This document shows positions 9,083-18,289 of a DNA stretch of 64,000 bases, in pieces. This stretch comes from CAVQCX01 sp963775335 (GTDB lineage: Bacteria > Pseudomonadota > Gammaproteobacteria > Chromatiales > Chromatiaceae): assembly GCA_963775335.1 (NCBI GenBank), contig CAVZIJ010000003.1:1488001-1552000 (forward strand), given 5' to 3'. The notes under the pieces were generated by a model, which saw only the letters and a program-made list of their open reading frames with translations, ran no database searches and was not told where the DNA came from. Position 1 is the stretch's first letter. The number at the start of each line of letters is the position of its first letter. Made by a program: the position numbers and the translations under genes.

Positions 9083-10096
9083 TCAGCCGACGCGCACCTG
9101 CGGCTGGGAGCTCCCTTCGAACAGCTTGAGCGCTGCGGCGAGGAGTCGCTCCACGACTTGCCGCAGGTCCAGCCCCACCCGCTCGGCGCCCGCCATGAAG
9201 CCCGCATCCGGCGACAGGCAGGGATTGGCATTGACCTCGAGCACCCAGGGGCGACCCTCGGCGTCGACGCGGAAGTCCACCCGGGCATAGCCCCGGAGAC
9301 CAAACAGCGACCAGCAGGCCAGGGCGATCTCGCCGAGACGCGAGACGAGCTCCCGGTCCTCGGCCCCGAGGAAGCACCGCCGGGTGCTCCGGTACTCGAC
9401 CGACTCCGGAGCCCACTTCGCCTGGTAGCCGACGATTCGCGGCCTGCCGGGCGGATAATCGTCGAAGACGATCTCGGCGGCAGGCAGGATCTGGGGGCCG
9501 CCGGGTCCGTCGAGCAGGGCGAGATTGATCTCGCGGCCCGCTACGTAGCGCTCGACGAGCCAATCGCCGCCGCGCTCCCGGCGCACCTTCTCCAACCGGC
9601 GCACGGCCGCGGCGGCATCGGCGACCACTGCCTCGTCGTCCAGGCCGATGGAGGCATGCTCCCAGACCGACTTGACGATCCATGGCCCAGCACCAGCAGG
9701 CAGGGAGGCGGCCTCCCCGGGCTCGGGCGTGGGAATACCGGCGCGCGACAGCAGCCGCTTGGCGAGCCGCTTGTTCGAGGTCAGCAGCATGGCCTCCGCC
9801 GAGACCCCGGTGTAGCGCAGCCCGAGCTCGTCGAGCAGCAGCGGCCCCAGCGCGACGAGCCGGCCGCTGCCGCCGACCGATTCGACCAGGTTGAAAACGA
9901 TCGCCGGGGCAAGTCCTTCGAGGCGGACGCGCGCCGTCTCGAGATCCAGCGTCAGAGCGACGGGCTCGGCCCGATAGCCGAGAGCCGCCAGGGCCGCTCC
10001 GACGACCCGCACCTCCTCCAGCACATCCTGCTCGTCGGGTGGTGCATCGTCCGGAACGGCGCCATGCAGGACCACGACAAGCGGGGACTGCCTCAC
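9083..10096 (-). CDS. ATP-grasp ligase, D-Ala-D-Ala ligase-like (second of pair)
   Basis: About 337 residues. The ATP-grasp fold is seen in NKRLAKRLLSRAGIPTPEPG, the ATP lysine strand GPWIVKSVWEHAS, the acidic GDWLVERYVAGREINLALL and the metal loop WVLEVNANPCLSPDAGF. It should join a carboxylate to an amine through an acyl phosphate. It lies next to a paralog and is unlikely to be the cell's peptidoglycan Ddl, because there are two divergent copies in an operon with an aminomutase and acyl-transfer enzymes. GTG at 10096 overlaps the upstream stop in a GTGA arrangement (10093-10096). Confidence 0.85.
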   Translation of the reverse strand: MRQSPLVVVLHGAVPDDAPPDEQDVLEEVRVVGAALAALGYRAEPVALTLDLETARVRLEGLAPAIVFNLVESVGGSGRLVALGPLLLDELGLRYTGVSAEAMLLTSNKRLAKRLLSRAGIPTPEPGEAASLPAGAGPWIVKSVWEHASIGLDDEAVVADAAAAVRRLEKVRRERGGDWLVERYVAGREINLALLDGPGGPQILPAAEIVFDDYPPGRPRIVGYQAKWAPESVEYRSTRRCFLGAEDRELVSRLGEIALACWSLFGLRGYARVDFRVDAEGRPWVLEVNANPCLSPDAGFMAGAERVGLDLRQVVERLLAAALKLFEGSSQPQVRVG

Positions 10097-11106
10097 AGAG
10101 CGGCCCGCCTCGGCAGCGCTTCGGGGCGACCGGCGCCCACCCGCCGCAGTGCCGAGTCGAGGATGCGCGCCAGCAGGTCCGGGTACGACATGCCCATCCG
10201 ATACGCGATGATGGCCAGGTCCGAGCGCACCGGGTTGAGGCCGGCCAACGGGTTGACCTCGATGAAGCTCGGCAGGCCCTCGTCGTCGAGGCGGATGTCG
10301 ATGCGCCCCGCATCCCGGCAGCCCAGGGCCCGCCAGGCCGCCAGAGCGGTGCCGGCCACCCGCTCGCCGAGCGCCCCTGATTCCAGCCGGTAGCTCACCC
10401 GGTCCTCGTAGCACTCCTTGTTGTGGAACGAGTAGGCCCCCTGCTCTGCCTGGGGTCCCAGCAGCACCTCCATGACGCCCAACGCCCGGGCCTCAGCGCC
10501 GGTGCCCAGGAGACCCACGGTGAATTCACGCCCGGGTAGATAGGCTTCCACCAGCACCGGCTGGGCAAAACGCTCGAGCAGCGCCACGCAAACCGCCCGC
10601 AGCTCCGCGGTGGAGCCGATTCGCGAGGCGCCGCTCACGCCCTTGCTGGAGCCCTCGGCCAAGGGCTTCGCGAACAACGGAAACGGCAGATCCACGCCCG
10701 CGATATCGGCCGCAGATTCGACCAGCGAGAACGCCGGCGTCGGCACCCCCGCGTCGCGCACCACGCGTTTGGCGAGTGCCTTGTGCAGCGCCACCCCCAG
10801 CACCACGGGATCGGAGAACGTATAGGGGATCTGCCAGTGATCCAGCAGCGCCGGGATCTGGGCCTCTCGGCCCAGCCCGCGCAGGCCCTCCGCGATGTTG
10901 AATACCAGATCCCAGCGCTCCCCCCGCAGGAGTCTCTCCATCAGGGCCTCGAGGTGCCCGATGCGCTCGACCCGATGACCCAGCTCGCGCAACGCACTCT
11001 CGATACCGTCGATGGTCTCGGGACGGTCAAGCTCCGCCGCCTGCTCCTCGTCGAAGCCCCGCGCCAGATAGTCATCGCGCAGGTCGTAGGTGAAGCCGAT
11101 CCTCAT
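10093..11106 (-). CDS. ATP-grasp ligase, D-Ala-D-Ala ligase-like (first of pair)
   Basis: A 337-residue ATP-grasp protein: N-terminal domain MRIGFTYDLRDDYL, then the ATP-binding KALAKRVVRDAGVPTPAF and LFAKPLAEGSSKGVSG, VEAYLPGREFTVGLL, and the metal-binding FIEVNPLAGLNP. The layout follows D-Ala-D-Ala ligase but the gene sits in a specialised operon. Its ATG (11106) overlaps the KamA stop by 4 bp (ATGA). With its neighbour it would allow two successive amide-bond formations, for example on beta-lysine or an alpha/beta-dipeptide. The substrates are inferred from context only. Confidence 0.85.
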   Translation of the reverse strand: MRIGFTYDLRDDYLARGFDEEQAAELDRPETIDGIESALRELGHRVERIGHLEALMERLLRGERWDLVFNIAEGLRGLGREAQIPALLDHWQIPYTFSDPVVLGVALHKALAKRVVRDAGVPTPAFSLVESAADIAGVDLPFPLFAKPLAEGSSKGVSGASRIGSTAELRAVCVALLERFAQPVLVEAYLPGREFTVGLLGTGAEARALGVMEVLLGPQAEQGAYSFHNKECYEDRVSYRLESGALGERVAGTALAAWRALGCRDAGRIDIRLDDEGLPSFIEVNPLAGLNPVRSDLAIIAYRMGMSYPDLLARILDSALRRVGAGRPEALPRRAAL

Positions 11107-12422
11107 CGAGTGTCCTCCGGTACCCCCTTGTCGAGCCCGAGCGTCCCGCCGGGGTCGTGATATCGGTAGAGCCTGCCGGCGTAGTTGCGCAGCACCAGAT
11201 CATCGCCGTCGCGACCCGCTACGTAGTCCGGCACCAGCGGAATCTTGCCGCCACCGCCCGGGGCATCGATCACGAAGTGCGGTACCGCATAGCCGGTAGT
11301 GTGGCCGCGCAGCCCCCGGATGATCTCCAGTCCCTTCTCCACCGGGGTACGAAAGTGCGCCGAGCCGGAGATCGGATCGCACTGGTAGAGATAATAGGGT
11401 CTGACCCGGATTTTCAGCAGCCCATGCACCAGGCGGCGCATGGTGTCCACATCGTCGTTGACCCCTTTCAGCAGCACCGTCTGGCTGCCCAGAGGCACCC
11501 CGGCGTCCGCCAGCTTGCCGCAGGCCTCGGCCACCTCCGGAGTCAGCTCCTCGGGATGGGTGAAGTGCACGCTCACCCAAACCGGACCGTACTTGCGCAG
11601 GATGCGCTGCAGGGCCGGGGTCACCCGCTGCGGGAGCACCGCGGGAACTTTGGTACCCAGGCGCACGAATTCCACGTGCTCGAGGCGCTTGAGGCGCGAG
11701 AGCAGGAATTCGAGACGCTCATCGTCCATGCTCAAAGGGTCGCCCCCGGACATCAGTACGTCGCGGATCGAAGGCGTGCGCGCGATATAGTCCAGCGCCT
11801 GCTCCTGATAGTCCTTGCGGATTGCCTTCTCGCCGCTGGCACCGACCAGCCGCGAGCGCGTGCAGTACCGACAATAAGTGGTGCAGATCCCGGTGACCAG
11901 GAAAAGAACCCGGTCCGGGTAGCGGTGGATCAAGCCGGGAACCGGGCTGTCACGGTCCTCGCCCAAGGGGTCATCGTCCTCACCCCGACTCCTCAGATAC
12001 TCGCCGGGGACCGGCACCACCGTCTTGCGCAAGGGCTGGCCCGCATCGAGCTCATCGAGCAGGCTCGCATAATACGGGGTGATGCCCACGGGCAGCGGGC
12101 CGGTATGGCGCCCGATGGCCGCGGCCTCGTCTGGCGTAAGCCTGATGATGCGCGACAGGTCATCGAGGGAGCGGATGCGGTTTCGATACTGCCAGCGCCA
12201 ATCGTTCCACTCGCGGCTGCTCACGCCGGGATAGAAGCGCTTGCGGAAGGCGTTGGTGCGGGGGTTGATGACGAGGCGAGGGATGGGATGGGCGAGGTTC
12301 CTGGGAACCAGCCGGACGGCGGGGAGCCCGACCGGGACCGACGCCGCTGGGGGATCGGTCGAGGTGCTCTGGTCAGGCGACGGAGGCTCTTCCTCCTCGC
12401 CGCAAACCATGGTGTCGCTCAT
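11103..12422 (-). CDS. kamA: KamA-type radical SAM lysine 2,3-aminomutase family protein
   Basis: A 439-residue protein. The radical-SAM cluster motif CxxxCxxC is Cys180, Cys184, Cys187 (ICTTYCRYCTRS). The PLP-lysine loop DAPGGGGKIPL near residue 385 and the CDPISGSAHFRTPVEKG string are typical of lysine 2,3-aminomutase, which turns L-lysine into L-beta-lysine using SAM, PLP and a [4Fe-4S] cluster. It is longer than the EF-P modifying EpmB and has no epmA or efp beside it. It is the first gene of a five-gene operon with 4-bp overlaps. AAAAGGAAC lies about 6 bases before the ATG at 12422. Product identity as exactly beta-lysine is inferred. Confidence 0.85.
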   Translation of the reverse strand: MSDTMVCGEEEEPPSPDQSTSTDPPAASVPVGLPAVRLVPRNLAHPIPRLVINPRTNAFRKRFYPGVSSREWNDWRWQYRNRIRSLDDLSRIIRLTPDEAAAIGRHTGPLPVGITPYYASLLDELDAGQPLRKTVVPVPGEYLRSRGEDDDPLGEDRDSPVPGLIHRYPDRVLFLVTGICTTYCRYCTRSRLVGASGEKAIRKDYQEQALDYIARTPSIRDVLMSGGDPLSMDDERLEFLLSRLKRLEHVEFVRLGTKVPAVLPQRVTPALQRILRKYGPVWVSVHFTHPEELTPEVAEACGKLADAGVPLGSQTVLLKGVNDDVDTMRRLVHGLLKIRVRPYYLYQCDPISGSAHFRTPVEKGLEIIRGLRGHTTGYAVPHFVIDAPGGGGKIPLVPDYVAGRDGDDLVLRNYAGRLYRYHDPGGTLGLDKGVPEDTR

Positions 12423-13055
12423 GGATATGTTCCTTTTCACTCGCACTGGTGGACAAGGCGCCCGGATGCCCCCGAGCGTGCGTGAATATAGGCATGGATG
12501 AAGTATCGCGCAACTGAGCAGAACGACACAGGTCCCGATGCCTGACCGGTGATTCGTGCCGGAGCCGGTGCGCGACACGGCTGCGCCATTCCCGCGCCGG
12601 CGGACCCGGGATTTTCCCCCCTCGCCCGCCAAGGACGAGCTTGGCGGCTCCACGCCCTGGACACCGCGGTCCTGAGCATGACCTTCGGACGCTACCTTGG
12701 CAGGGACGAGTCCACCTTGCTCGAGCCGGGCGCCTACGACATCGACATCCGCAATGACATCTTGAACCTCGAAACGGCAGTTGACCGCTTCGAGCACCGA
12801 TCAAGTGATTGATTGGACCATCGTTCAGGACAGACCTCATGCTCACCTATTGGGTGATATGGCCGCTACGACCACCAGGGCACGCCCCCTGGCGGCCGTT
12901 CAACCACCGCTTCCAGGTTGAAGGAAGCCCCGTTGCGGGGCCTGGGCTCCGAGCGCCCCTGAGACGACCTCGACGGCCCGTCTCGCAGGGCCCATAAACG
13001 ACGTGCCACCCACGGAGCAGCGCCTGTGCATGCCTCCGGGTAAAATGTCCGCCCC
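12423..13055. other. Divergent intergenic region kamA / rlmKL
   Basis: About 630 bp that must hold the promoter of the KamA operon (leftward) and of rlmKL (rightward). A rightward frame at 12549-12812 ends in a protein-like stretch (GRYLGRDESTLLEPG, DIRNDILNLETAVDRF) but has no recognised family and no ribosome site, and may be a relic. Nothing else is visible. Confidence 0.45.
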
Positions 13056-15215
13056 ATGCCTCCATCGTTCGCCTATTTCGCCACGGCGCCCAAAGGCGTC
13101 GAGCCGATCCTGGAGCAAGAGCTCATCGGGCTCGGTGCGGGCTCGGTGCGCCAGCGCAAGGGCGGGGTCGCCTTCGAGGGGGATCTGGCAACCGGCTACG
13201 GGGCCTGTCTTTGGTCGCGCACGGCGAGCCGCGTGCTGCTCGTGCTCGCTCATCTGCCGGCCGACTCGGCGGGAGCCCTCTACGAGGCGGTTGTGGAGCT
13301 TCCCTGGGAAGAGCACCTTTCCCCTGACGCCACCCTCGCGATCGACTTCGTGGGCAGGTCCCCGACGATCACCCATTCGGGCTTCGGCGCCCAGAAAGTC
13401 AAAGACGCGATCGTCGACCGCCTGCGTGCCCGCGCCGGTCGGCGACCTTCGGTGGACCTGCAGCAACCGGACCTGCGCATCAACGTCCACCTGGCCGGCG
13501 ACCAGGCGGCGATTGCCGTGGATCTCTCGGGCGAGGCCCTGCACCGGCGCGGCTACCGCGAAGAGACCGTGGCGGCCCCGCTCAAGGAGAATCTGGCTGC
13601 AGCTCTGCTCCTGAAGGCCGGCTGGCCTCAGCTTGCCCGCGCCGGCGGCACCTTGCTCGACCCGATGTGCGGATCGGGTACCTTCCCGATCGAGGCCGCC
13701 CTGATCGCCGCGGATCGCGCCCCCGGCCTGCTGCGCCCGCGCTGGGGATTCGAGGGCTGGCTGGGGCACGTTCCCGCCCTCTGGCGGCGCGTCTTGGACG
13801 AGGCCCGCGAGCGAGCGGCCGACGGGTTGGAGGGGCTACCGCTCATCGTCGGAGGCGACGAGGACGCAAGGGCCATCCGCGCAGCCCGGGCCAACGCGGG
13901 GGACGCGGGGCTCGGTGACCGCATACGCTTCGAGCGGCGCAGCCTTGCGCAGCAGATCCCAGCGGGACCGCCCGGGCTGGTCGTGGTCAACCCTCCCTAC
14001 GGGGAGCGTCTTGGCGACGCGCAGGCCCTCGCGGCCGTCTACGAGACCCTCGGGGACCTGCTCAAGGCACGCTTCTCGGGATGGCGAGCGGCGGTGTTCA
14101 CCGGCAGCCCGGACCTCGGCAAACGCATGGGGCTGCGCGCCCAGCGGCGAAATCAGTTCTACAACGGCGCCATCCCCTGTGTCCTGTTGCAGTTCGACGT
14201 CCAGACCGAAAGCTTCGTCGATCGCGACGGCCTGGACCGGCGGGCCCGGGAGCAGGCCCTGGAGCGGGCCCTGGCGGCGGGCGGGGAGGATTTCCTCAAC
14301 CGCCTGCGCAAGAACCAGCGCTCCCTCGGGCGCTGGGCACAGCGCGAGGGCATAGACTGCTACCGGCTCTACGATGCCGACATCCCCGAGTTCGCAGTAG
14401 CCGTCGACCTGTACGGTCCCTGGGTCCAGGTCCAGGAGTACGCCCCACCGGCCAACATCGACCCGGCCAAGGCGGCCCACAGGCTGGAACAGGTCCTCAC
14501 GCTGGTGCCCGTGGCCTTGGACTGTCCCGCGGATCATCTGGCCGTCAAGGTCAGGCGCCGCCAGCGGGGCGACGCCCAATACGAGCGCCAGGCCGAGCGC
14601 GGGCAATGGCACGAGGTGCGCGAGGGGCCGGCGCGCCTGCTGGTGAACCTCTGGGACTACCTCGACACAGGCCTCTTTCTCGACCATCGCCCCACCCGCG
14701 CCCTGATCCGCGAGATGGCGCGCGGCCGGGACTTCCTCAACCTGTTCTGCTACACGGGGGCGGCCACGGTGCACGCCGCGCTGGGCGGGGCCGCCTCGAC
14801 GCTCGGCGTCGATCTGTCGTCCACCTACCTGGACTGGGCGGCGAGAAACCTGGCCCTGAACGGTATCGCCGGCCCGACCCACAAGCTGCTTCGCGCCGAC
14901 TGCCGAGAGTGGGTCAAAGAGTGTCGGGGACGCTTCGACCTGATCTTCCTGGACCCGCCTACCTTCTCCACCTCCAAGCGTATGGAGGGCACCTGGGACG
15001 TGCAGCGCGACCATGCGGGGCTCATCCAGGACACCGCCGCCTTGCTCGCGCCCGGCGGCACGCTGATCTTCTCGACCAACCACCGGCGCTTCCGCCTGGA
15101 CCACGAGGCCCTCGCGAACCTGCAGATCGAGGACATCAGCCGCCAGACCCTGCCTGCGGACTTCTCACGCAATCCGCGTATCCACCAGTGCTTCCTGGTC
15201 CGCAAGGGCGCCTGA
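13056..15215 (+). CDS. rlmL: Bifunctional 23S rRNA (guanine-N2/N7)-methyltransferase RlmKL
   Basis: A 719-residue protein of the size of the gammaproteobacterial fused enzyme. Order of parts: N-terminal ferredoxin-like/THUMP RNA-binding region (about 1-160, starting YFATAPKGVEPILEQEL), the RlmL methyltransferase with DPMCGSGTFPIEAA and NPPYGERLG (about 165-390), and the RlmK methyltransferase with FLNLFCYTGAATVHAA and LDPPTFSTSKRM (about 500-719). It makes m2G2445 and m7G2069 in 23S rRNA. It appears monocistronic and divergent from the KamA operon. Confidence 0.95.
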   Translation: MPPSFAYFATAPKGVEPILEQELIGLGAGSVRQRKGGVAFEGDLATGYGACLWSRTASRVLLVLAHLPADSAGALYEAVVELPWEEHLSPDATLAIDFVGRSPTITHSGFGAQKVKDAIVDRLRARAGRRPSVDLQQPDLRINVHLAGDQAAIAVDLSGEALHRRGYREETVAAPLKENLAAALLLKAGWPQLARAGGTLLDPMCGSGTFPIEAALIAADRAPGLLRPRWGFEGWLGHVPALWRRVLDEARERAADGLEGLPLIVGGDEDARAIRAARANAGDAGLGDRIRFERRSLAQQIPAGPPGLVVVNPPYGERLGDAQALAAVYETLGDLLKARFSGWRAAVFTGSPDLGKRMGLRAQRRNQFYNGAIPCVLLQFDVQTESFVDRDGLDRRAREQALERALAAGGEDFLNRLRKNQRSLGRWAQREGIDCYRLYDADIPEFAVAVDLYGPWVQVQEYAPPANIDPAKAAHRLEQVLTLVPVALDCPADHLAVKVRRRQRGDAQYERQAERGQWHEVREGPARLLVNLWDYLDTGLFLDHRPTRALIREMARGRDFLNLFCYTGAATVHAALGGAASTLGVDLSSTYLDWAARNLALNGIAGPTHKLLRADCREWVKECRGRFDLIFLDPPTFSTSKRMEGTWDVQRDHAGLIQDTAALLAPGGTLIFSTNHRRFRLDHEALANLQIEDISRQTLPADFSRNPRIHQCFLVRKGA

Positions 15216-15286
15216 GCCTGAGGACGCCTTCCGGGGCCTTCGGGCGAGGACAGCAACGACGGTGAGGGTCGCCCGCGCCGCTGCGC

Positions 15287-17244
15287 TCAACCGCTGCCGC
15301 TCGCGCGCACGGTACATGCATCGAGGTCCGGCTCGCCGCCGGCCGCGAAGCCCCGATACAGCTTGAGCAGGCGCCGGTCGATCCGCCCGGCCTGGCTCGA
15401 CGGGCGAGCCTTCAGAAACCGGCGGGCGGCCCCCGGACCGGCGTTGTAGGCCGCATAGGCCGCTCGGACCAGATGGTCCGTCTCTCCGGTCTTGCCGGCC
15501 AACGGAATACCGTGATCCTTCAGGTAGAGCATCAGGATCTGGCTACCGGCGCCCGCGTTGTAAGCGATATCCCATTTCAGCTTGTCGGCGTCGTAGAAGC
15601 GCCGCCACACCTTGGGATTGACCTGCATGAGACCGAGGCTGCCCGTCCGGGAGTGTACGTAGCCCACCTTCTTTCCCCGCCGGACGAACTGGCGCCAGCA
15701 GCTCTCGATCATCGCAGTGGCCGGCACCAGGTCCCGATACGCCTGGACCTGTAGGGCTTCGAGGGCCGCGTCCGCCAGTGCACGCTCCGCGCTGAGCCTC
15801 AGCAACTCCTCCACCAGATCGGTGTACTCGCCGAGCCGATCCTCGGGGGGATCCAGCGGTCCAGCTGCTCCCCGATCAGGAGCATCCGCCCTCCCGCACC
15901 ATCGTCTGCAGCCCGCGCGACCGGGATCAGCCAGTCGAGCCAGCTGCCACGCGGCGGTGGGGCCACCCCCCGACGGGGCGGAGGACCGCCGCCTTCCCCT
16001 CCGGGTCCCGAGCCGGGAGTCAAAGGCAGGCTCGGCGGCTCGGGCCCGAATCCGAATATCTCGCGCAGAAGCGGATCGACCTCGTACCCGTAATCCAGCG
16101 GATCGCCAGCCGAGCCCGGCTGCAGCATCCGCGCCAGGCGCCGCAATCCGTTGGCCGAGATCCACCCGCCCGTAGCGGGGGCACGGCGATCCAAGGCCAG
16201 CAGCACGTCCCCGGCGTCGAAGAACAGGGTGTACTCGAGCAGACGCCCGTGCAACAGGCCCCGGTCCCGCGCCTCGGCGACGATCTCCCGCAGCTGGGTC
16301 CAGACCTGGGGCAACAGCACGCGCACCGGGTCCTCCTGAGCCGGGCTGGCCTCGCCCTGGCCGCTCAGGACATCGAGCAGCCGGTAGCGCGTGTCGATGA
16401 GCAGATCGAGCAGACGCATCCGGATCCGGCGGTCATCCAGGTCGAGGCCGGCGCGCTTGACTGCGAACAGCACGAAGGCGTCCAGGGTGTCCAGGGCCTG
16501 GCGGCGCCGCTCGATCTCAGTCTCGGACAGGGGTGCCTCGGCCAGCGGCGGAGGCACGGGCACCAGCCATCGGTCGGGCAGCACCAGGGTGAGATCCAGC
16601 GCAACGCCGTCCTTCTCCGCACGCGGATCAGCGAGCCGCAGGCTGTCCAGCACCGATCCGAGCCCGGCGGCATACTGGGGTGGGGCGTCCTCCCCCAGCA
16701 GACCCAGGATTTCGGCCCGGGGCGCTGCGAGATCGATGCCGTAGCGCTCGATCTGCGGCTTCACGAACTGCCGCACCATATCGAGCACGAACCCGAGCAG
16801 GGGAGCCCGGCCCCCGTCCTCCCGATAGAGGCTGCTGCCCGTGACCGCCAGACCCAGCCGCCAGTCCTTGCCCAGCACGGGCTCGACCTGCAGGTCGGCG
16901 GTCCCGCGCCAGCGAATGGGCGAGATACAGTGGCCAAACAGCTGCACGCCCCCCTCGGCGGAGACCCGGCTCAGGGAATGGAGCTTGCCCTCCCGTAGCT
17001 CAAAGCGCGTCGCCTCGACCCGCAGGGTCCGACAGGGGCCGCCCTCGTAGACGCTGGGCGGGACCGGGACGCTCACCCCGACACCGGCGCCGAGCTCCAC
17101 GCCGATCAACGCGTAGGGGATCTCGAGGGGGACGCTCAGCTCGGCTGCGTGGGCGCCCCGGACCGGCAATCCCAGCAGGAGGAGCAGAATCTCGAGGCAG
17201 GAGAGCGCGAGCGCACTCGGCCTTGCCAAAAACGCACGCTTCAT
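15287..17244 (-). pseudogene. Lytic transglycosylase (SLT domain) gene with a frameshift
   Basis: Two minus-strand frames together make one protein of about 650 residues. The N-terminal 460 or so residues (signal peptide to ARGAHAAEL, then a domain of unknown function) are read until about 15850. The C-terminal SLT domain lies in the next frame: catalytic Glu in PATAMIESCW, GSLGLMQVNPKVW and AAYAAYNAGPGAARRF. The frames meet at a run of six C on the coding strand (15846-15851): seven would restore the reading WIPPEDRLGEY. This may be a sequencing error in a homopolymer or a real mutation. The intact product would be a periplasmic murein transglycosylase. Start taken at ATG 17244. An in-frame ATG at 17265 is the alternative. 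Confidence 0.75.
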
Positions 17245-17296
17245 GCGAGCCCGGGGGAAGCGCACACCCGGCCGCGCGGCCCAGCCCTCGTAGGCG

Positions 17297-18154
17297 TCAG
17301 AGAATGGTCACGCACACCTGCACGTCCATCTTCTGGGGGCAATCGGGCGGCCCCACGAAGGTGCCCGAAACCGGGGGTATGGCCTCGGGGTGGCGGTGCA
17401 CCGCTACGGCGATGTGGTCGCCGCCTACCAGCTCTCCACTGGTGGAGTCGAAGCCGCGCCAGCCCGTGCCCGGCAGATAGACCTCCGCCCAGGCGTGGGT
17501 GGTCGCAACGTCCTGGACCGCGGCGTTGGAGACCAGGTAGCCGCTGACGAAGCGGGCGGCCAGGCCATAATACCGGCAGGCCTCGATGAAGAGGGTGGCC
17601 AAATCCCGGCAGGAGCCCTGCCCGAGGCTCAGGGTCGTGCTCGGCGACTGGACCCCCGGCTCGGTGCGCAAGGTGTACTCGGTGCCGTCCACGATCTTGC
17701 GGTTGATCCGCTCCAGCAGGGCGACGGTCTCCACCAGCTCGCCCGGGTGCCAGATGTCCTCCATCCATGCGCTGACCGCGACGTAGTCCTGGGGAAACAC
17801 CGACATCTGGTACGGGATCAGGTCGATCTGCTCCTGCGGGTCATAGTGAAAGGGATAGTGCCGGGCGTCGTCGGACAGCTCGAGATCCTGTACCCGATCC
17901 GCATAGTGCTGCACGACGACCTTGCTGAGGATCAGAAGCTCGTTGGCCGACTCGGTGAACGTGGCCACGGCCACGGAGTTGCCAAACACATCGCGCTGCC
18001 ATTCAATGTGGTAGTCCGGCGTGATCTGCAGAGACGAGGATTCGATGCGGATGTCGTGTCCCTCGCGGGGTCTCACGTGGAGCTTATGGGCCAGGAAGCG
18101 CACCGCCTCGGGGTAGATGTAGCGGGTCGCGTGCTCGATCTCGATACGTCTCAT
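17297..18154 (-). CDS. Transglutaminase-like cysteine protease family protein
   Basis: A 285-residue cytoplasmic protein. An N-terminal bacterial transglutaminase-like beta domain (residues about 1-75, HATRYIYPEAVRFLAHKL) precedes the transglutaminase core with the catalytic triad Cys182 (GQGSCRDLA), His220 (TTHAWAEVYLP) and Asp236 (GFDST). Members of this group are predicted amidases or peptidases and occur with alpha-E and circularly permuted ATP-grasp genes or with DUF2126 proteins. Here the DUF2126 gene is divergent, 135 bp away, supporting a shared function, perhaps in peptide-conjugate turnover. Confidence 0.85.
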   Translation of the reverse strand: MRRIEIEHATRYIYPEAVRFLAHKLHVRPREGHDIRIESSSLQITPDYHIEWQRDVFGNSVAVATFTESANELLILSKVVVQHYADRVQDLELSDDARHYPFHYDPQEQIDLIPYQMSVFPQDYVAVSAWMEDIWHPGELVETVALLERINRKIVDGTEYTLRTEPGVQSPSTTLSLGQGSCRDLATLFIEACRYYGLAARFVSGYLVSNAAVQDVATTHAWAEVYLPGTGWRGFDSTSGELVGGDHIAVAVHRHPEAIPPVSGTFVGPPDCPQKMDVQVCVTIL

Positions 18155-18289
18155 GGGGTCCTCGCGGATACCGGGCCTATCTGTCCAAGGGACTGACGGA
18201 TGCGGAGATCATCTTACTCCCAACCCCTTTCGCCGATCAGCGCGGTGGTGGTCGGGACCTGGAACTGACAATACGCGGAGCGACTCGCC

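Noticed and set aside
9083..11106. Peptidoglycan D-Ala-D-Ala ligases
   Set aside because: Two divergent copies coupled to an aminomutase and a deacetylase, with no mur or fts gene nearby, argue for a different substrate.
11103..12422. EF-P lysine aminomutase EpmB
   Set aside because: Longer than EpmB, with KamA-type sequence through the PLP loop, and without efp or epmA in the neighbourhood.
12549..12812. An 87-codon frame upstream of rlmKL
   Set aside because: The last third looks protein-like but there is no ribosome site, start context or known family, so it is mentioned only in the intergenic entry.
14081..15265. A 394-codon frame in the second phase of rlmKL
   Set aside because: Composition of Arg/Pro/Gly runs only. 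The main frame encodes recognisable methyltransferase motifs.
15840..15860. Programmed ribosomal frameshift in the transglycosylase gene
   Set aside because: The C6 run is a plausible slippery site, but no stimulating structure stands out and homopolymer error or mutation is simpler.
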